From NCBI GenBank assembly GCA_000431515.1, contig HF991291.1, positions 1 to 23,266 of the forward strand: a stretch of 23,266 bases of DNA, written 5' to 3'. Under the pieces are notes generated by a model. The model saw only the letters and a list, made by a program, of their open reading frames with translations, was not told where the DNA came from and did no database searches. Below are positions 1 to 7,648 of the stretch, in pieces. The translations under genes were made by a program, and so were the position numbers. Position 1 is the first letter of the stretch. Each line of letters begins with the position of its first letter. The DNA comes from Clostridium sp. CAG:632. Lineage in GTDB: Bacteria > Bacillota > Clostridia > Lachnospirales > Lachnospiraceae.

Positions 1-760
1 TACGCCTTGCTTCCTCCTCAGCCTTCCGGCGTTCCATCTCTGCTCGTCTTCGTTCTTCTTCTGCTCTACGCCTTGTCTCTTCTTCTGCTTTCCGACGCGC
101 CTCTTCTTCTGCTTTCCGACGTGCTTCCGCATACTCTGCTTCTCTTTGTCGTACCGCTTCAGCCCGCTCGGCTTCTTTCGCTAACCGCTCTTCTTCCTGT
201 TTCTTGGCAGCTTCATATTTCTTTTCATCTTCGTCATCCGAAAACTCAATGTCATACATACTCTTAACATTATTCGGATCGAGCCCCTTCTGTTCTACAG
301 GAATTACATTTATAACTTTTCCTTGTTCATCTAAAACCGGATCATCTGTCACATCTGAATTTTTAGCAAAATTCAAACCTAGGCCCAAGCCTTCTTTCGG
401 TGCTTCTTCCAGATTGTCTCCTTCCAGCCCAAAGTTCTCTAATGTAACTCCATCCGGTGATGTATCCTCTAGGGTTTGTCCATCAGAAAGATTTCCTGAG
501 ATACCTTCAAAAATCCTTGTTTTTGTTTCTTCCGCAGCTTGAATCTTCTGTTCTTCTGCTTTCTTCTCCGCCTCTTCTTTTTTCTTTTTATCCTCATCCG
601 GATTCCAAGGTCGGAATTTCTGGGTTGTCTGCGTCTGCGCCGTTTTACCAGAATATTTTTCCTGCATTTCCTGCTCTTTTTTCATTTTTTCTGCTTTTGC
701 AGCTTTTTCTTTTTCTACCTGAGCTCTTACTGCCGCTATAATCGCATCTCTCTCATTCAT
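1..760 (-). CDS. Charged coiled-coil protein of unknown function, C-terminus cut off by the window edge
   Basis: The frame is open from an ATG at 760 to the left edge with no stop, giving at least 253 residues, so the 3' end lies outside the window. I do not recognise a family. Residues 1-80 are rich in Lys, Glu, Ala and Gln and look like a coiled coil. Residues 81-178 are an acidic, Gly- and Asp-containing linker without obvious domains. From about 179 onward a second highly charged helix begins, with an eight-residue unit close to RRKAEEEA repeated with variation to the edge; at DNA level this is a 24-base repeat visible around 78-124. No signal peptide or membrane segment is visible. It follows the TPR gene by 50 bases on the same strand, so the two are probably co-transcribed. 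The start is uncertain: a second ATG four bases downstream is in another frame, and the region before the ATG is a purine-rich AAGAAGAGAG. Confidence 0.8.
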   Translation of the reverse strand, partial: MNERDAIIAAVRAQVEKEKAAKAEKMKKEQEMQEKYSGKTAQTQTTQKFRPWNPDEDKKKKEEAEKKAEEQKIQAAEETKTRIFEGISGNLSDGQTLEDTSPDGVTLENFGLEGDNLEEAPKEGLGLGLNFAKNSDVTDDPVLDEQGKVINVIPVEQKGLDPNNVKSMYDIEFSDDEDEKKYEAAKKQEEERLAKEAERAEAVRQREAEYAEARRKAEEEARRKAEEETRRRAEEERRRAEMERRKAEEEARR

Positions 761-810
761 ACTCTCTTCTTAGGCGCTCCTTTCTGTCATTATAGTTTGC
801 TTCAGCACCA

Positions 811-2085
811 TTACGAATCCTCCGAATTATTTTCATCATGATAGGATTTTACCATTGCCTGCGTAATTGTATTTGATCCAACCAGATTCATAAGAAACTC
901 ATCCAGATCCAGTTCTTCCTGTTCCGGCTCCGCCTTCGGGGGTTCCTCTTCCCGGTCCTCCTCTATCAGTTTCATAAGTTTCTCCAATCGTTCTTTAGGA
1001 CTTAAATTTTCTTCAACATCCATCAGTTTGGATTGATACGGCTTCTTTTCCGGCGAGTCTTTTTTCCATTCCGCTTCTACTTCTGCTTCTATATCTGCAA
1101 CTGACTGCAGAACGGATGCTATGTAGGAAGATACATTCTCTTCATCGGCTTGTGGATTTTCTCCGGCTGCAGCATCTGCATCCGATGTCTCCACATGTTC
1201 CGGCTCCGGCTTTTCAATCTTTTCCGCAGTCGCCTCGTCTATTTGACTTTCTGTCTGCTCTGCCTTCTCTTTTTCCGGCTGAGTGCCTGTCTTTTCATGC
1301 TTTTTTCCAAACGGAAGTTTCAATCCGAGAAGTCTCTTCGAAGCCGTTTCCTCATCCTTACCGTCATCATCCTCCATCTGTAAGATAACAGGATCCGGCG
1401 GATGTACTTTTAAATCGTCCTTTTCCAGCTGTTTCTCTTCAATTTCCATAATAGAAGCATACAATTCCGTATCTTCTTCCGCTTCCATGATTGGGAACCG
1501 GAAATTAGAATTACTCGTATCATACTGTCCCTGCTTCAAAGCCTCCGCTAATGAACAGTACGGTGAATTTCGAAAGCTGGCCATTAACCGGATGCACGCT
1601 TCCTTCATCTGGCTTTCCATTCCCAGCGTTGCATATAGTAATGCCAGTTCAAATGCCCATTCATCGGTATAATGCTCTTCACATGCCCGTTCTAATATTT
1701 TAAGAAGCTTCTCCGCTTCTACGCGCTGTGCTTTCTGGATCATATACTCCAGAAACATCTTTCCGGAATCCTCCGGTCCTGCATTATGAAGATAAATCTC
1801 ATAGTACCGCTTTGCACGATGAAAATACCCCATCTTCAAATACAGATAAATCAGATCATATACGATCCGATTGCCCTCCGGTGCCATTATATGTGCCTGA
1901 ACCAAAGCTTTTCTGCTTTCGTAATATCGTTCATTCTCAAGATACACCTCACCACAGCATCGTAAGAATTGCGGATTCAGCGACTGGAAAATATCTTCTC
2001 CTTCCAGTAAATCCAAAGCTTCACCATATTGCCTTGTTTCGGTAAGTTCTTTTACCTTTGTAACCACTGCATAACTGATGCCCAA
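811..2085 (-). CDS. TPR-like helical repeat protein with long acidic C-terminal tail
   Basis: The product is 424 residues. Roughly residues 1-195 consist of paired amphipathic helices of the tetratricopeptide type (for example the segments around YGEALDLLEG and AKRYYEIYL), suggesting a protein-interaction scaffold. From about 200 to the end it is strongly acidic with many Glu, Asp, Lys and Pro and probably disordered, ending in a short hydrophobic stretch around DEFLMNLVG. No signal peptide is present, so it should be cytoplasmic. The start is a TTG at 2085, preceded by GGGGTG about six bases upstream; an in-frame ATG with a better site was not seen. It follows the rhomboid gene by about 80 bases, and a candidate promoter of its own lies in that gap. 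No specific function can be assigned; the neighbouring coiled-coil protein is a possible partner by position only. Confidence 0.8.
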   Translation of the reverse strand: MGISYAVVTKVKELTETRQYGEALDLLEGEDIFQSLNPQFLRCCGEVYLENERYYESRKALVQAHIMAPEGNRIVYDLIYLYLKMGYFHRAKRYYEIYLHNAGPEDSGKMFLEYMIQKAQRVEAEKLLKILERACEEHYTDEWAFELALLYATLGMESQMKEACIRLMASFRNSPYCSLAEALKQGQYDTSNSNFRFPIMEAEEDTELYASIMEIEEKQLEKDDLKVHPPDPVILQMEDDDGKDEETASKRLLGLKLPFGKKHEKTGTQPEKEKAEQTESQIDEATAEKIEKPEPEHVETSDADAAAGENPQADEENVSSYIASVLQSVADIEAEVEAEWKKDSPEKKPYQSKLMDVEENLSPKERLEKLMKLIEEDREEEPPKAEPEQEELDLDEFLMNLVGSNTITQAMVKSYHDENNSEDS

Positions 2086-2115
2086 TTATAACACCCCACA
2101 ATTTTCACTATTTCC

Positions 2116-2144
2116 AGTGTAACACATTAAATTTTCATTTACAA
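2116..2144 (-). promoter_or_regulatory. Candidate sigma-A promoter for the TPR gene
   Basis: On the minus strand TTGTAA (2144-2139) and TACACT (2121-2116) are separated by exactly 17 bases. Transcription would begin near 2109, about 25 bases before the TTG start codon. The match is partial (four of six at the -10), so this could be an internal promoter of the longer HAD/rhomboid/TPR series rather than its only one. Confidence 0.45.
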
Positions 2145-2168
2145 CCTGTATCCTTCACATTTTACTAT

Positions 2169-3149
2169 TTATATACATTTTTTATGGATTTTATTAGTAA
2201 TTATTACTAAAACAAAGCCTGCAACCATTCCTCCTATATGGGCAGCATTATCTACTCCGACAGAAGTAAAACCATTATATAATGATGCTATACACATAAA
2301 TACTACCCGGCGGGGTGATAACTGCGACACATTTTCTCTGCAAAACAAAACCAACGCCAGCATTGCTCCGCTTAAACCAAAGATAGCTCCGGACGCTCCT
2401 ACTGAGCCGGTTGTCCCGCCCCACAAAACGCATGACAGCACACTTCCGACCAACCCTGATATAATATAAATCAACAGATATTTTATTTTTCCAAGAACCG
2501 GTTCCAGGTATACTCCCATAAGCAGTAACACCAGCATATTATTAAGCAAGTGTTCTAACCCGCCATGCAGAAACATACTGGTGAATAACCGATACCACTG
2601 ATGCATCCCGAATACATACGTTCGGCTGTTCATGCCATTTTCAACCCATGTGCTATAGTTTCCTGTCAGCACCGGATAGAAAAAACAAAAGCAATTTAAT
2701 ATTATGAGCGTCCCGGTTACCCACGGTGCCGTCCGGGCAGTAAAGGGGAGCTTATCTGTCCAGCTTCGTTTCTGATGTTTCTCAAGCTCTGCATTCAGTC
2801 CGTCAAACTCCACCGGTTGATGTTCGTACTGCCAGAATCTTCTCTGATCCCTGGTATAGATCCAGAAATTCGGAACCTTCTCCGTCAGCTGCAGGGTCTC
2901 CGTCGGAAACATAGCATCCTTTCTGCACATAATATACAAATGATACACATGCTCTATTCCCTGCGTCCGATAATACGCAGTCAACTCCTGCCTTCTCCGC
3001 ATAATACCATTCCATGAAACTGCCGCATCACTTACCATTACAACATAGCACTCCTGTCCTGCCCGTCTGGTAAATATATATGGTTCCCGGTCCCATTCCC
3101 GGCGATATCCTTTGTCAAGCATCATTCGTATAAAATATTGTTCTGTCAT
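2169..3149 (-). CDS. Rhomboid-family intramembrane serine protease with N-terminal cytosolic domain
   Basis: Rhomboids cleave transmembrane proteins inside the membrane with a Ser-His dyad. Numbering from the ATG at 3149 (326 residues), the GASG motif places the catalytic Ser at 253, and the NAAHIGG segment near the C-terminus places the catalytic His at 304. A conserved HxxN motif sits at 200-203 in the second helix of the fold. About six hydrophobic membrane segments run from 143 to the end. The first 130 residues are soluble and not part of the protease core; they look like a cytosolic accessory domain. The ATG at 3149 has GGCGG six bases upstream, and an in-frame TTG six bases earlier (3155) has no such site, so I prefer the ATG. 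The upstream HAD gene stops 12 bases before this start, indicating co-transcription. Substrate unknown. Confidence 0.9.
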   Translation of the reverse strand: MTEQYFIRMMLDKGYRREWDREPYIFTRRAGQECYVVMVSDAAVSWNGIMRRRQELTAYYRTQGIEHVYHLYIMCRKDAMFPTETLQLTEKVPNFWIYTRDQRRFWQYEHQPVEFDGLNAELEKHQKRSWTDKLPFTARTAPWVTGTLIILNCFCFFYPVLTGNYSTWVENGMNSRTYVFGMHQWYRLFTSMFLHGGLEHLLNNMLVLLLMGVYLEPVLGKIKYLLIYIISGLVGSVLSCVLWGGTTGSVGASGAIFGLSGAMLALVLFCRENVSQLSPRRVVFMCIASLYNGFTSVGVDNAAHIGGMVAGFVLVIITNKIHKKCI

Positions 3150-3161
3150 AATCAACCGCCA

Positions 3162-3824
3162 TTATAAACTGTTTTTCAATCGTTCACACAATTCCATTGG
3201 CTTCTCAATAATCCAATCAGCTCCATTTGCCACCAGAAAATCATGTCCGCGAAATCCCCACGAAACACCCACACACCGTAATCCCGCATTATGTGCAGTC
3301 TGTATATCCACATCCGAATCTCCGACATAAATAGCTGTATCTGCCGTGCAATCTAACTCCTTCATCGCCTTAAAAACGCAATCCGGTGCCGGTTTTTTTC
3401 GAACATCCGAGGACTCTCCGATCGCAACCGGAATATATTCTTTAAAATAATCATCCCTCAGGTTTTTAACTGCAGAATCAAATTTATTTGATACAATTCC
3501 AATACCGTATCCCTGCATTTTCAGCCACTGAAGCATCTCAATAATTCCGGGATACGGCGCTGTCCGATCCTGCAAATGCTCTGAATAATAACCGCGGAAG
3601 CATTCCAGACACGGTGAAAAATCCGGATTTTCAACTCCTTCCGGAATCACCCGTTCTATTAACTTCGCCACTCCGTTCCCAACTGCCAGCCGGACTTCTT
3701 CCAGACTTTTCTGTGGATAATTAAATTCTCGAAGTGCATAATTAGTTGCTGCACAAAGATCCTCCAAGGTATTTAACAAGGTGCCATCCAAATCAAAAAT
3801 CACAGTTTTAACTTTTGATTCCAT
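3162..3824 (-). CDS. HAD-superfamily hydrolase, phosphoglycolate phosphatase-like
   Basis: A HAD-fold phosphatase of about 220 residues that hydrolyses small phosphate esters. Numbering from the ATG at 3824, the motif I sequence VIFDLDGTLLNT holds the nucleophile Asp11 and acid/base Asp13. A Ser-Asn pair in GIVSNKFD is motif II, a Lys before PAPD is motif III, and GDSDVD is the motif IV metal site. The all-helical cap between motifs I and II is of the Gph/pyrophosphatase type. Candidates are phosphoglycolate phosphatase or pyrophosphatase PpaX; sequence alone does not separate them. The ATG at 3824 has AGGAAGG about ten bases upstream. An in-frame ATG at 3848 lacks a binding site and would leave a leader of only about 13 bases from the predicted promoter. 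First gene after that promoter, followed closely by the rhomboid. Confidence 0.88.
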   Translation of the reverse strand: MESKVKTVIFDLDGTLLNTLEDLCAATNYALREFNYPQKSLEEVRLAVGNGVAKLIERVIPEGVENPDFSPCLECFRGYYSEHLQDRTAPYPGIIEMLQWLKMQGYGIGIVSNKFDSAVKNLRDDYFKEYIPVAIGESSDVRKKPAPDCVFKAMKELDCTADTAIYVGDSDVDIQTAHNAGLRCVGVSWGFRGHDFLVANGADWIIEKPMELCERLKNSL

Positions 3825-3867
3825 ATTCTCATATCCTTCCTGCTGCATTTAGATTTTATCTGCGCCC

Positions 3868-3896
3868 ATTATACCATTCCCGTCAAAAAACCTCAA
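3868..3896 (-). promoter_or_regulatory. Promoter for the HAD-rhomboid-TPR gene series
   Basis: Minus-strand TTGAGG (3896-3891) and a perfect TATAAT (3873-3868) are 17 bases apart, in the gap between glpK and the HAD gene. Transcription would start near 3861. This separates the HAD-rhomboid-TPR genes from glpK as their own unit, although read-through from glpK is possible because no terminator is seen between them. Confidence 0.7.
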
Positions 3897-3903
3897 AGAC
3901 TTT

Positions 3904-5397
3904 TTACCGTTCTCTGTACATCGTCTGTGCTACCGCTTCCTTCCAGCCATTCAACTTGGCTTCCCGTTCTGCCTTCGGCATCTGCGGTTCAAATACCCGC
4001 TCCCTTTTCCAATTTGCAGAGATTTCTTCCGGATTTTCATAATATCCAATTCCCAATCCGGCCAGGCAGGCTGCCCCGAGTGCAGTTGTTTCTATGCACT
4101 GTGGCCGTTCTATCAATGTATCTAAAATATCCGACTGAAATTGCATCAGGAAATTATTTGCACACGCTCCGCCATCTACCTTCAGGCAACGGACCTGCTC
4201 AATTCCGGCCTCCTGTTCCATCAGTTTAACTACATCATATGTCTGATATCCCAACGCCTCCAGAACTGCACGGACAATATGATTACGATTACTTCCTCTG
4301 GTCAGTCCGGTCAGAATCCCTCTTGCATACGGATCCCAATACGGTGCACCAAGTCCGACAAAAGCAGGCACCATATAGACCCCATTGGTATCCGGAACAG
4401 AAGCTGCAGCCATCTCCGATTCCGCTGCAGATGATATCAGCCCCATTTCATCCCGGAGCCACTGTATAGCCGCCCCCGCCACAAACACAGAGCCTTCCAG
4501 TGCATAATTTATCGTTCCGTCCATTCCCCAGGCAATTGTTGTCAGCAATCCATTCTTGGAAAATACCGGTGTCTCTCCTGTATTCATCAATAAAAAACCG
4601 CCGGTTCCGTATGTATTCTTGATATCGCCTTTTGCAAAACAGGCCTGTCCGAACAGAGATGCCTGCTGATCGCCGGCCACTCCGGCAATTGGTATAGGAC
4701 TGCCGAATATCATGCTGTCGGTCTCACCATATATGTAGGAAGAATCATGGACTTCAGGCAGGATTTCTTCCGGAATATCCAATAGATTTAAAATCTCTTT
4801 ATCCCATCTTTTTTCAACGATATTATAGAGCATGGTGCGTGCTGCATTTGTAACGTCTGTCGCATGAACCGTACCTTTCGTCAGTTTCCAGATCAGCCAG
4901 CTGTCAACTGTTCCGAATAAAACTTTTCCCTGTTTTGCCTTTTGCCTGGCTCCATCCACATGATTCAGTATCCACTGTATTTTCGTAGCCGAAAAATATG
5001 CATCCACCTTCAGTCCGGTCTTCCGAAAGATCATATCTCCATATCCTTTTATCTCCAGCTTTTCACAGATATCTGCAGTCCGTCTGCATTGCCAGACAAT
5101 TGCAGGATAAATCGGTTCTCCGGTCTCCCGATCCCAAAGTATGGTTGTCTCCCTTTGATTTGTAATTCCAAGTGCTGCAATATCACGACTGGTTATACCA
5201 AGGCGCTCCAGTGCTTCTCTTGCAACTCCCATCTGGGTGGACCATATTTCCATCGGATCATGCTCTACCCATCCACTTTGAGGATAATATTGTTGAAACT
5301 CTTTTTGTGCAACACTGACAATTTCTCCTTCTCTGTTAAAGATAATACATCTGGAGCTGGTGGTTCCCTGATCCAGTGCCATCAAATATTTTTCCAT
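3904..5397 (-). CDS. glpK: Glycerol kinase
   Basis: Phosphorylates glycerol to sn-glycerol 3-phosphate with ATP in the cytoplasm, committing it to lipid synthesis or glycolysis. The product is about 497 residues, the usual length for GlpK. The N-terminus has the phosphate-binding ALDQGTTSSRCIIF motif of FGGY kinases; NQRETTILWD, WQCRRT and the adenosine-site GGACANNFLMQFQSDIL segment near 410-430 are typical GlpK sequences. The ATG at 5397 is chosen because GGAG lies eight bases upstream and the protein then starts MEKYLMALDQ as in relatives; an in-frame upstream ATG at 5421 has no binding site. No glpF or glpD neighbour is in the window. Its leader contains the terminator-like hairpin at 5427-5463, which could be control by antitermination or simply the end of the upstream gene. 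Confidence 0.97.
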   Translation of the reverse strand: MEKYLMALDQGTTSSRCIIFNREGEIVSVAQKEFQQYYPQSGWVEHDPMEIWSTQMGVAREALERLGITSRDIAALGITNQRETTILWDRETGEPIYPAIVWQCRRTADICEKLEIKGYGDMIFRKTGLKVDAYFSATKIQWILNHVDGARQKAKQGKVLFGTVDSWLIWKLTKGTVHATDVTNAARTMLYNIVEKRWDKEILNLLDIPEEILPEVHDSSYIYGETDSMIFGSPIPIAGVAGDQQASLFGQACFAKGDIKNTYGTGGFLLMNTGETPVFSKNGLLTTIAWGMDGTINYALEGSVFVAGAAIQWLRDEMGLISSAAESEMAAASVPDTNGVYMVPAFVGLGAPYWDPYARGILTGLTRGSNRNHIVRAVLEALGYQTYDVVKLMEQEAGIEQVRCLKVDGGACANNFLMQFQSDILDTLIERPQCIETTALGAACLAGLGIGYYENPEEISANWKRERVFEPQMPKAEREAKLNGWKEAVAQTMYRER

Positions 5398-5426
5398 GCA
5401 TATTACTCCTTCGCTTTTCAAAGTTT

Positions 5427-5463
5427 AAAAAAGGACGAAGACTTCTCTGCTTCGCCCTTTTTC
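5427..5463 (-). terminator. Rho-independent terminator behind the YbjQ/zinc-ribbon gene (or glpK leader hairpin)
   Basis: On the minus strand an arm AAAAAGGGCGAAG pairs with CTTCGTCCTTTTTT across a nine-base loop, allowing one G-U pair, and ends in a run of T. It lies 28 bases after the stop of the gene at 5491 and 30 bases before the glpK start. The flanking A and T runs make it potentially active in both directions. Confidence 0.8.
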
Positions 5464-5490
5464 TCTCCCTGTACCCAATACAACAAACAA

Positions 5491-6603
5491 TTAGGATTCA
5501 AAAATATTTTGAACCTTTTCGATAACAACCTCTTTCATATCACCACGTGTCTTCTCATACTGAAGTGCAGACTCCAGCGTCTGAAGCAACTCCATACGGG
5601 ATTCCGGATCAATCTGTTTAATATAATCCTTAATTACAACATCCTTCATTTCGGTCACATTATTCTTTGTCGCCATCTTATCCAGCATTTCTTCATAATT
5701 GAAGCCAAGATCTTTCTTAATATCCGCTTCTTTTCTTCCGCAGACATCACACTCTGCATCGCTGACCTTATTAATGCAACCACATACACAAGTCCAGATC
5801 ATACCGTTAGACTGATACTTCACAACCGCATCAATGCCCCGTTTCTTCTTCAGGCTCTCCAACCGACGATATGACAAGTCTGTTGTGATTGGAAGTTCCT
5901 CGCAACTGATTACTTTTCTGGCCGTTACATACTTCCGCACTACAACTTTAGCATCTTTGATCATCTTTACTTCTCGTTCCTTAATATCGCATTCAATCCA
6001 GTCTGCTTCCAGCTGTGATACATTATTCTTTTCAAACGTAAAATCCATATCCCGCAGAACGATCTTTTCATCATAATAGGTAGAAAGCTCTACATCCGCA
6101 CGAATTGCACGAATCTCCTCATTACGATAATTCATAAACACCGGAGAAATCCTTGTGGCATTCTTATCTGCACGAATCCGCACCTGTACCGGACGCAGCA
6201 ACAATTTTGTATAATAATTAGTAACATACAGATCCTGACGAACACCTTCGTAATTTCTGTTTTCTTTTTCTTTTGCATTAACCGCTGTACCGGTTGCAAT
6301 AATACCGATTGTATTATTATTCGTCAGACTGCTGGTCAATTCATTATATCGCAGTGTAATGCCGATTACCGCATTGGCACCGAGTTTTTCTGCTTCTTCC
6401 TGCATCATACTGACAGCCGTCTGATGTACCTGTGACATCTTTTTAGTCAATGCCTGGCTCTCTTTTGCATCCATTTCCGTATTGCCGCTGAATTCCTGGA
6501 AAAACTTTGCGTTTAATGCTGTCTGTCCACTCACCAGCCCAAGATAATCTGTGATATCATAGCCCTGAATATCAGAACCGGATGTCATAATAATTGTATT
6601 CAT
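5491..6603 (-). CDS. YbjQ-family (UPF0145) domain protein with C-terminal zinc ribbon
   Basis: The product is 370 residues. Residues 1-112 match the YbjQ/UPF0145 putative heavy-metal-binding domain, with the typical GYDITDYLGLVSG start and the GANAVIGITL core. Free-standing YbjQ proteins are only about 105 residues, so this is a much longer fusion. Residues 120-260 are a middle region without a family I recognise. Residues 270-288 form a zinc ribbon: Trp270, Cys272, Cys274, Asn278, Cys285 and Cys288, spaced like RanBP2-type fingers and bacterial WxCxCG ribbons. The last 70 residues are helical. No signal peptide or membrane segment. The ATG at 6603 has GGGGAGG about seven bases upstream. It has its own promoter and terminator and so stands alone; function unknown. 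Confidence 0.85.
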   Translation of the reverse strand: MNTIIMTSGSDIQGYDITDYLGLVSGQTALNAKFFQEFSGNTEMDAKESQALTKKMSQVHQTAVSMMQEEAEKLGANAVIGITLRYNELTSSLTNNNTIGIIATGTAVNAKEKENRNYEGVRQDLYVTNYYTKLLLRPVQVRIRADKNATRISPVFMNYRNEEIRAIRADVELSTYYDEKIVLRDMDFTFEKNNVSQLEADWIECDIKEREVKMIKDAKVVVRKYVTARKVISCEELPITTDLSYRRLESLKKKRGIDAVVKYQSNGMIWTCVCGCINKVSDAECDVCGRKEADIKKDLGFNYEEMLDKMATKNNVTEMKDVVIKDYIKQIDPESRMELLQTLESALQYEKTRGDMKEVVIEKVQNIFES

Positions 6604-6641
6604 TCGTCAGCCTCCCCATAATTGCTAAATTGTTGTTTAAA

Positions 6642-6670
6642 ATTATAGCATGTTACACAATATAATCCAA
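6642..6670 (-). promoter_or_regulatory. Promoter of the YbjQ/zinc-ribbon gene
   Basis: Minus-strand TTGGAT (6670-6665) and a perfect TATAAT (6647-6642) are 17 bases apart. Transcription would begin near 6635, about 30 bases before the start codon. It is back-to-back with the plus-strand promoter at 6739-6767 in a 206-base divergent region that otherwise holds only AT-rich sequence. Confidence 0.75.
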
Positions 6671-6738
6671 TGCCTTTTTTACACTTTTTAGCCATTTTTA
6701 TGATTTGCACAAAGTTTTTTATGCACATTGCACACATC

Positions 6739-6767
6739 TTGCCTGTCTTTCAACTTTGTCTTATAAT
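6739..6767 (+). promoter_or_regulatory. Promoter of the amidohydrolase gene
   Basis: TTGCCT (6739-6744) and a perfect TATAAT (6762-6767) are separated by 17 bases, placing the start of transcription near 6774 and the amidohydrolase ATG about 36 bases later. Just upstream, TTGCACA-like words recur at 6715 and 6729-6734 (GCACA repeated), which could be a regulator site, but the evidence is slight. Confidence 0.75.
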
Positions 6768-6809
6768 ATTCCAAGATTATTTATATAAGAAAGAAGGATA
6801 CGTTTTGTT

Positions 6810-7640
6810 ATGATCATCGATTTTCATACTCATACCTTTCCGGATGAAATCGCAGAAAGAACGATTCACAAGTTAGAAGCCGCCGCCGGCATTCACGCCA
6901 GAGTCAACGGAACTTTAGCCGGATTAAAGACCTCCATGAAACAGGCCGGTGTTGATTACTCTGTAATTCTTCCGGTAGTTACCAAACCATCCCAGTTTGA
7001 TACGATCAATCAATGTGCTGCCGCCATGAACGGCTCCGACCACATCATTTCTTTTGGCGGAATCCATCCGAACAACACAGATATCCCGAACAAACTGGCT
7101 TATATCAAGCAGCTTGGATTACCCGGAATTAAATTACATCCGGATTATCAGGAGGTTCACATTAACGATGAACGTTATCTGAAATTAATTACCGCAGCAG
7201 TCGATCTGGGATTACTCGTCATTATTCATGCAGGTATCGATGTAGGGCTCCCGGAAGAGGTACACTGCCCTCCGGAAGAAGCTGTCCAGATGCTTTGTTA
7301 TGTAGAAGAACATGCCAAGGATCCCGCATCCGCCAAAATTATCCTTGCGCATACCGGCGGATGGAAGCAATGGGATGTCGTAGAAGAATTGTTAGTTGGA
7401 AAACCGGTTTACTTCGACCTGGCATATACGTTCGGCTTTATCTCCGAATCCCAGTTGCTCCGAATCATTCAAAATCACGGTGCCGACCGTATTCTTTTCG
7501 CAACCGATTCTCCATGGAATGATCAGGCTGAAGATATTCATGCCCTGCAGCAACTGCCGTTAAACCAAGAAGAGCAAGCTGCCATCCTCGGAGAGAATGC
7601 CGCACGCCTGCTCCGTTTACCGCTTTCCGGAACAGTCTGA
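6810..7640 (+). CDS. Amidohydrolase-family metal-dependent hydrolase/decarboxylase (Amidohydro_2 type)
   Basis: A 276-residue TIM-barrel hydrolase. Metal and active-site residues are visible in family order: His6 and His8 in the N-terminal DFHTHT motif, His86 in GGIHPNN, His110 in KLHPDYQ, His140 in IIHAG, His181 in AHTGGW, and Asp233 in FATDSPW. This arrangement fits the Amidohydro_2 group, which includes ACMSD-like decarboxylases and lactone hydrolases; TatD nuclease is a more distant alternative. It is cytoplasmic with no signal peptide. The ATG at 6810 follows AAGAAGGA at a rather long spacing of about 11 bases. It has its own promoter and converges with the radical SAM gene, leaving only eight bases between their stops and no clear terminator. 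The substrate cannot be told from sequence. Confidence 0.88.
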   Translation: MIIDFHTHTFPDEIAERTIHKLEAAAGIHARVNGTLAGLKTSMKQAGVDYSVILPVVTKPSQFDTINQCAAAMNGSDHIISFGGIHPNNTDIPNKLAYIKQLGLPGIKLHPDYQEVHINDERYLKLITAAVDLGLLVIIHAGIDVGLPEEVHCPPEEAVQMLCYVEEHAKDPASAKIILAHTGGWKQWDVVEELLVGKPVYFDLAYTFGFISESQLLRIIQNHGADRILFATDSPWNDQAEDIHALQQLPLNQEEQAAILGENAARLLRLPLSGTV

Positions 7641-7648
7641 CCTTATCA

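Noticed and set aside
78..124. Tandem 24-base repeat that could suggest a DNA satellite or CRISPR
   Set aside because: It has no spacers, degenerates quickly and is fully explained by the eight-residue coiled-coil repeat of the encoded protein.
7..841. Several overlapping plus-strand frames at the left edge
   Set aside because: They are Leu/Phe/Ser-rich antisense readings of the Glu/Lys-rich coiled-coil gene, whose minus-strand frame is open from 760 to the edge.
4942..5874. Long plus-strand open frame of about 310 codons opposite glpK and the YbjQ gene
   Set aside because: It spans two real genes and their intergenic terminator, has a Cys/His/Leu-rich composition typical of antisense frames, and resembles no protein.
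6671..6809. Repeated TTGCACA-like words in the divergent region as a binding site
   Set aside because: The copies are short, irregularly spaced and not palindromic; AT-rich sequence gives such matches by chance.
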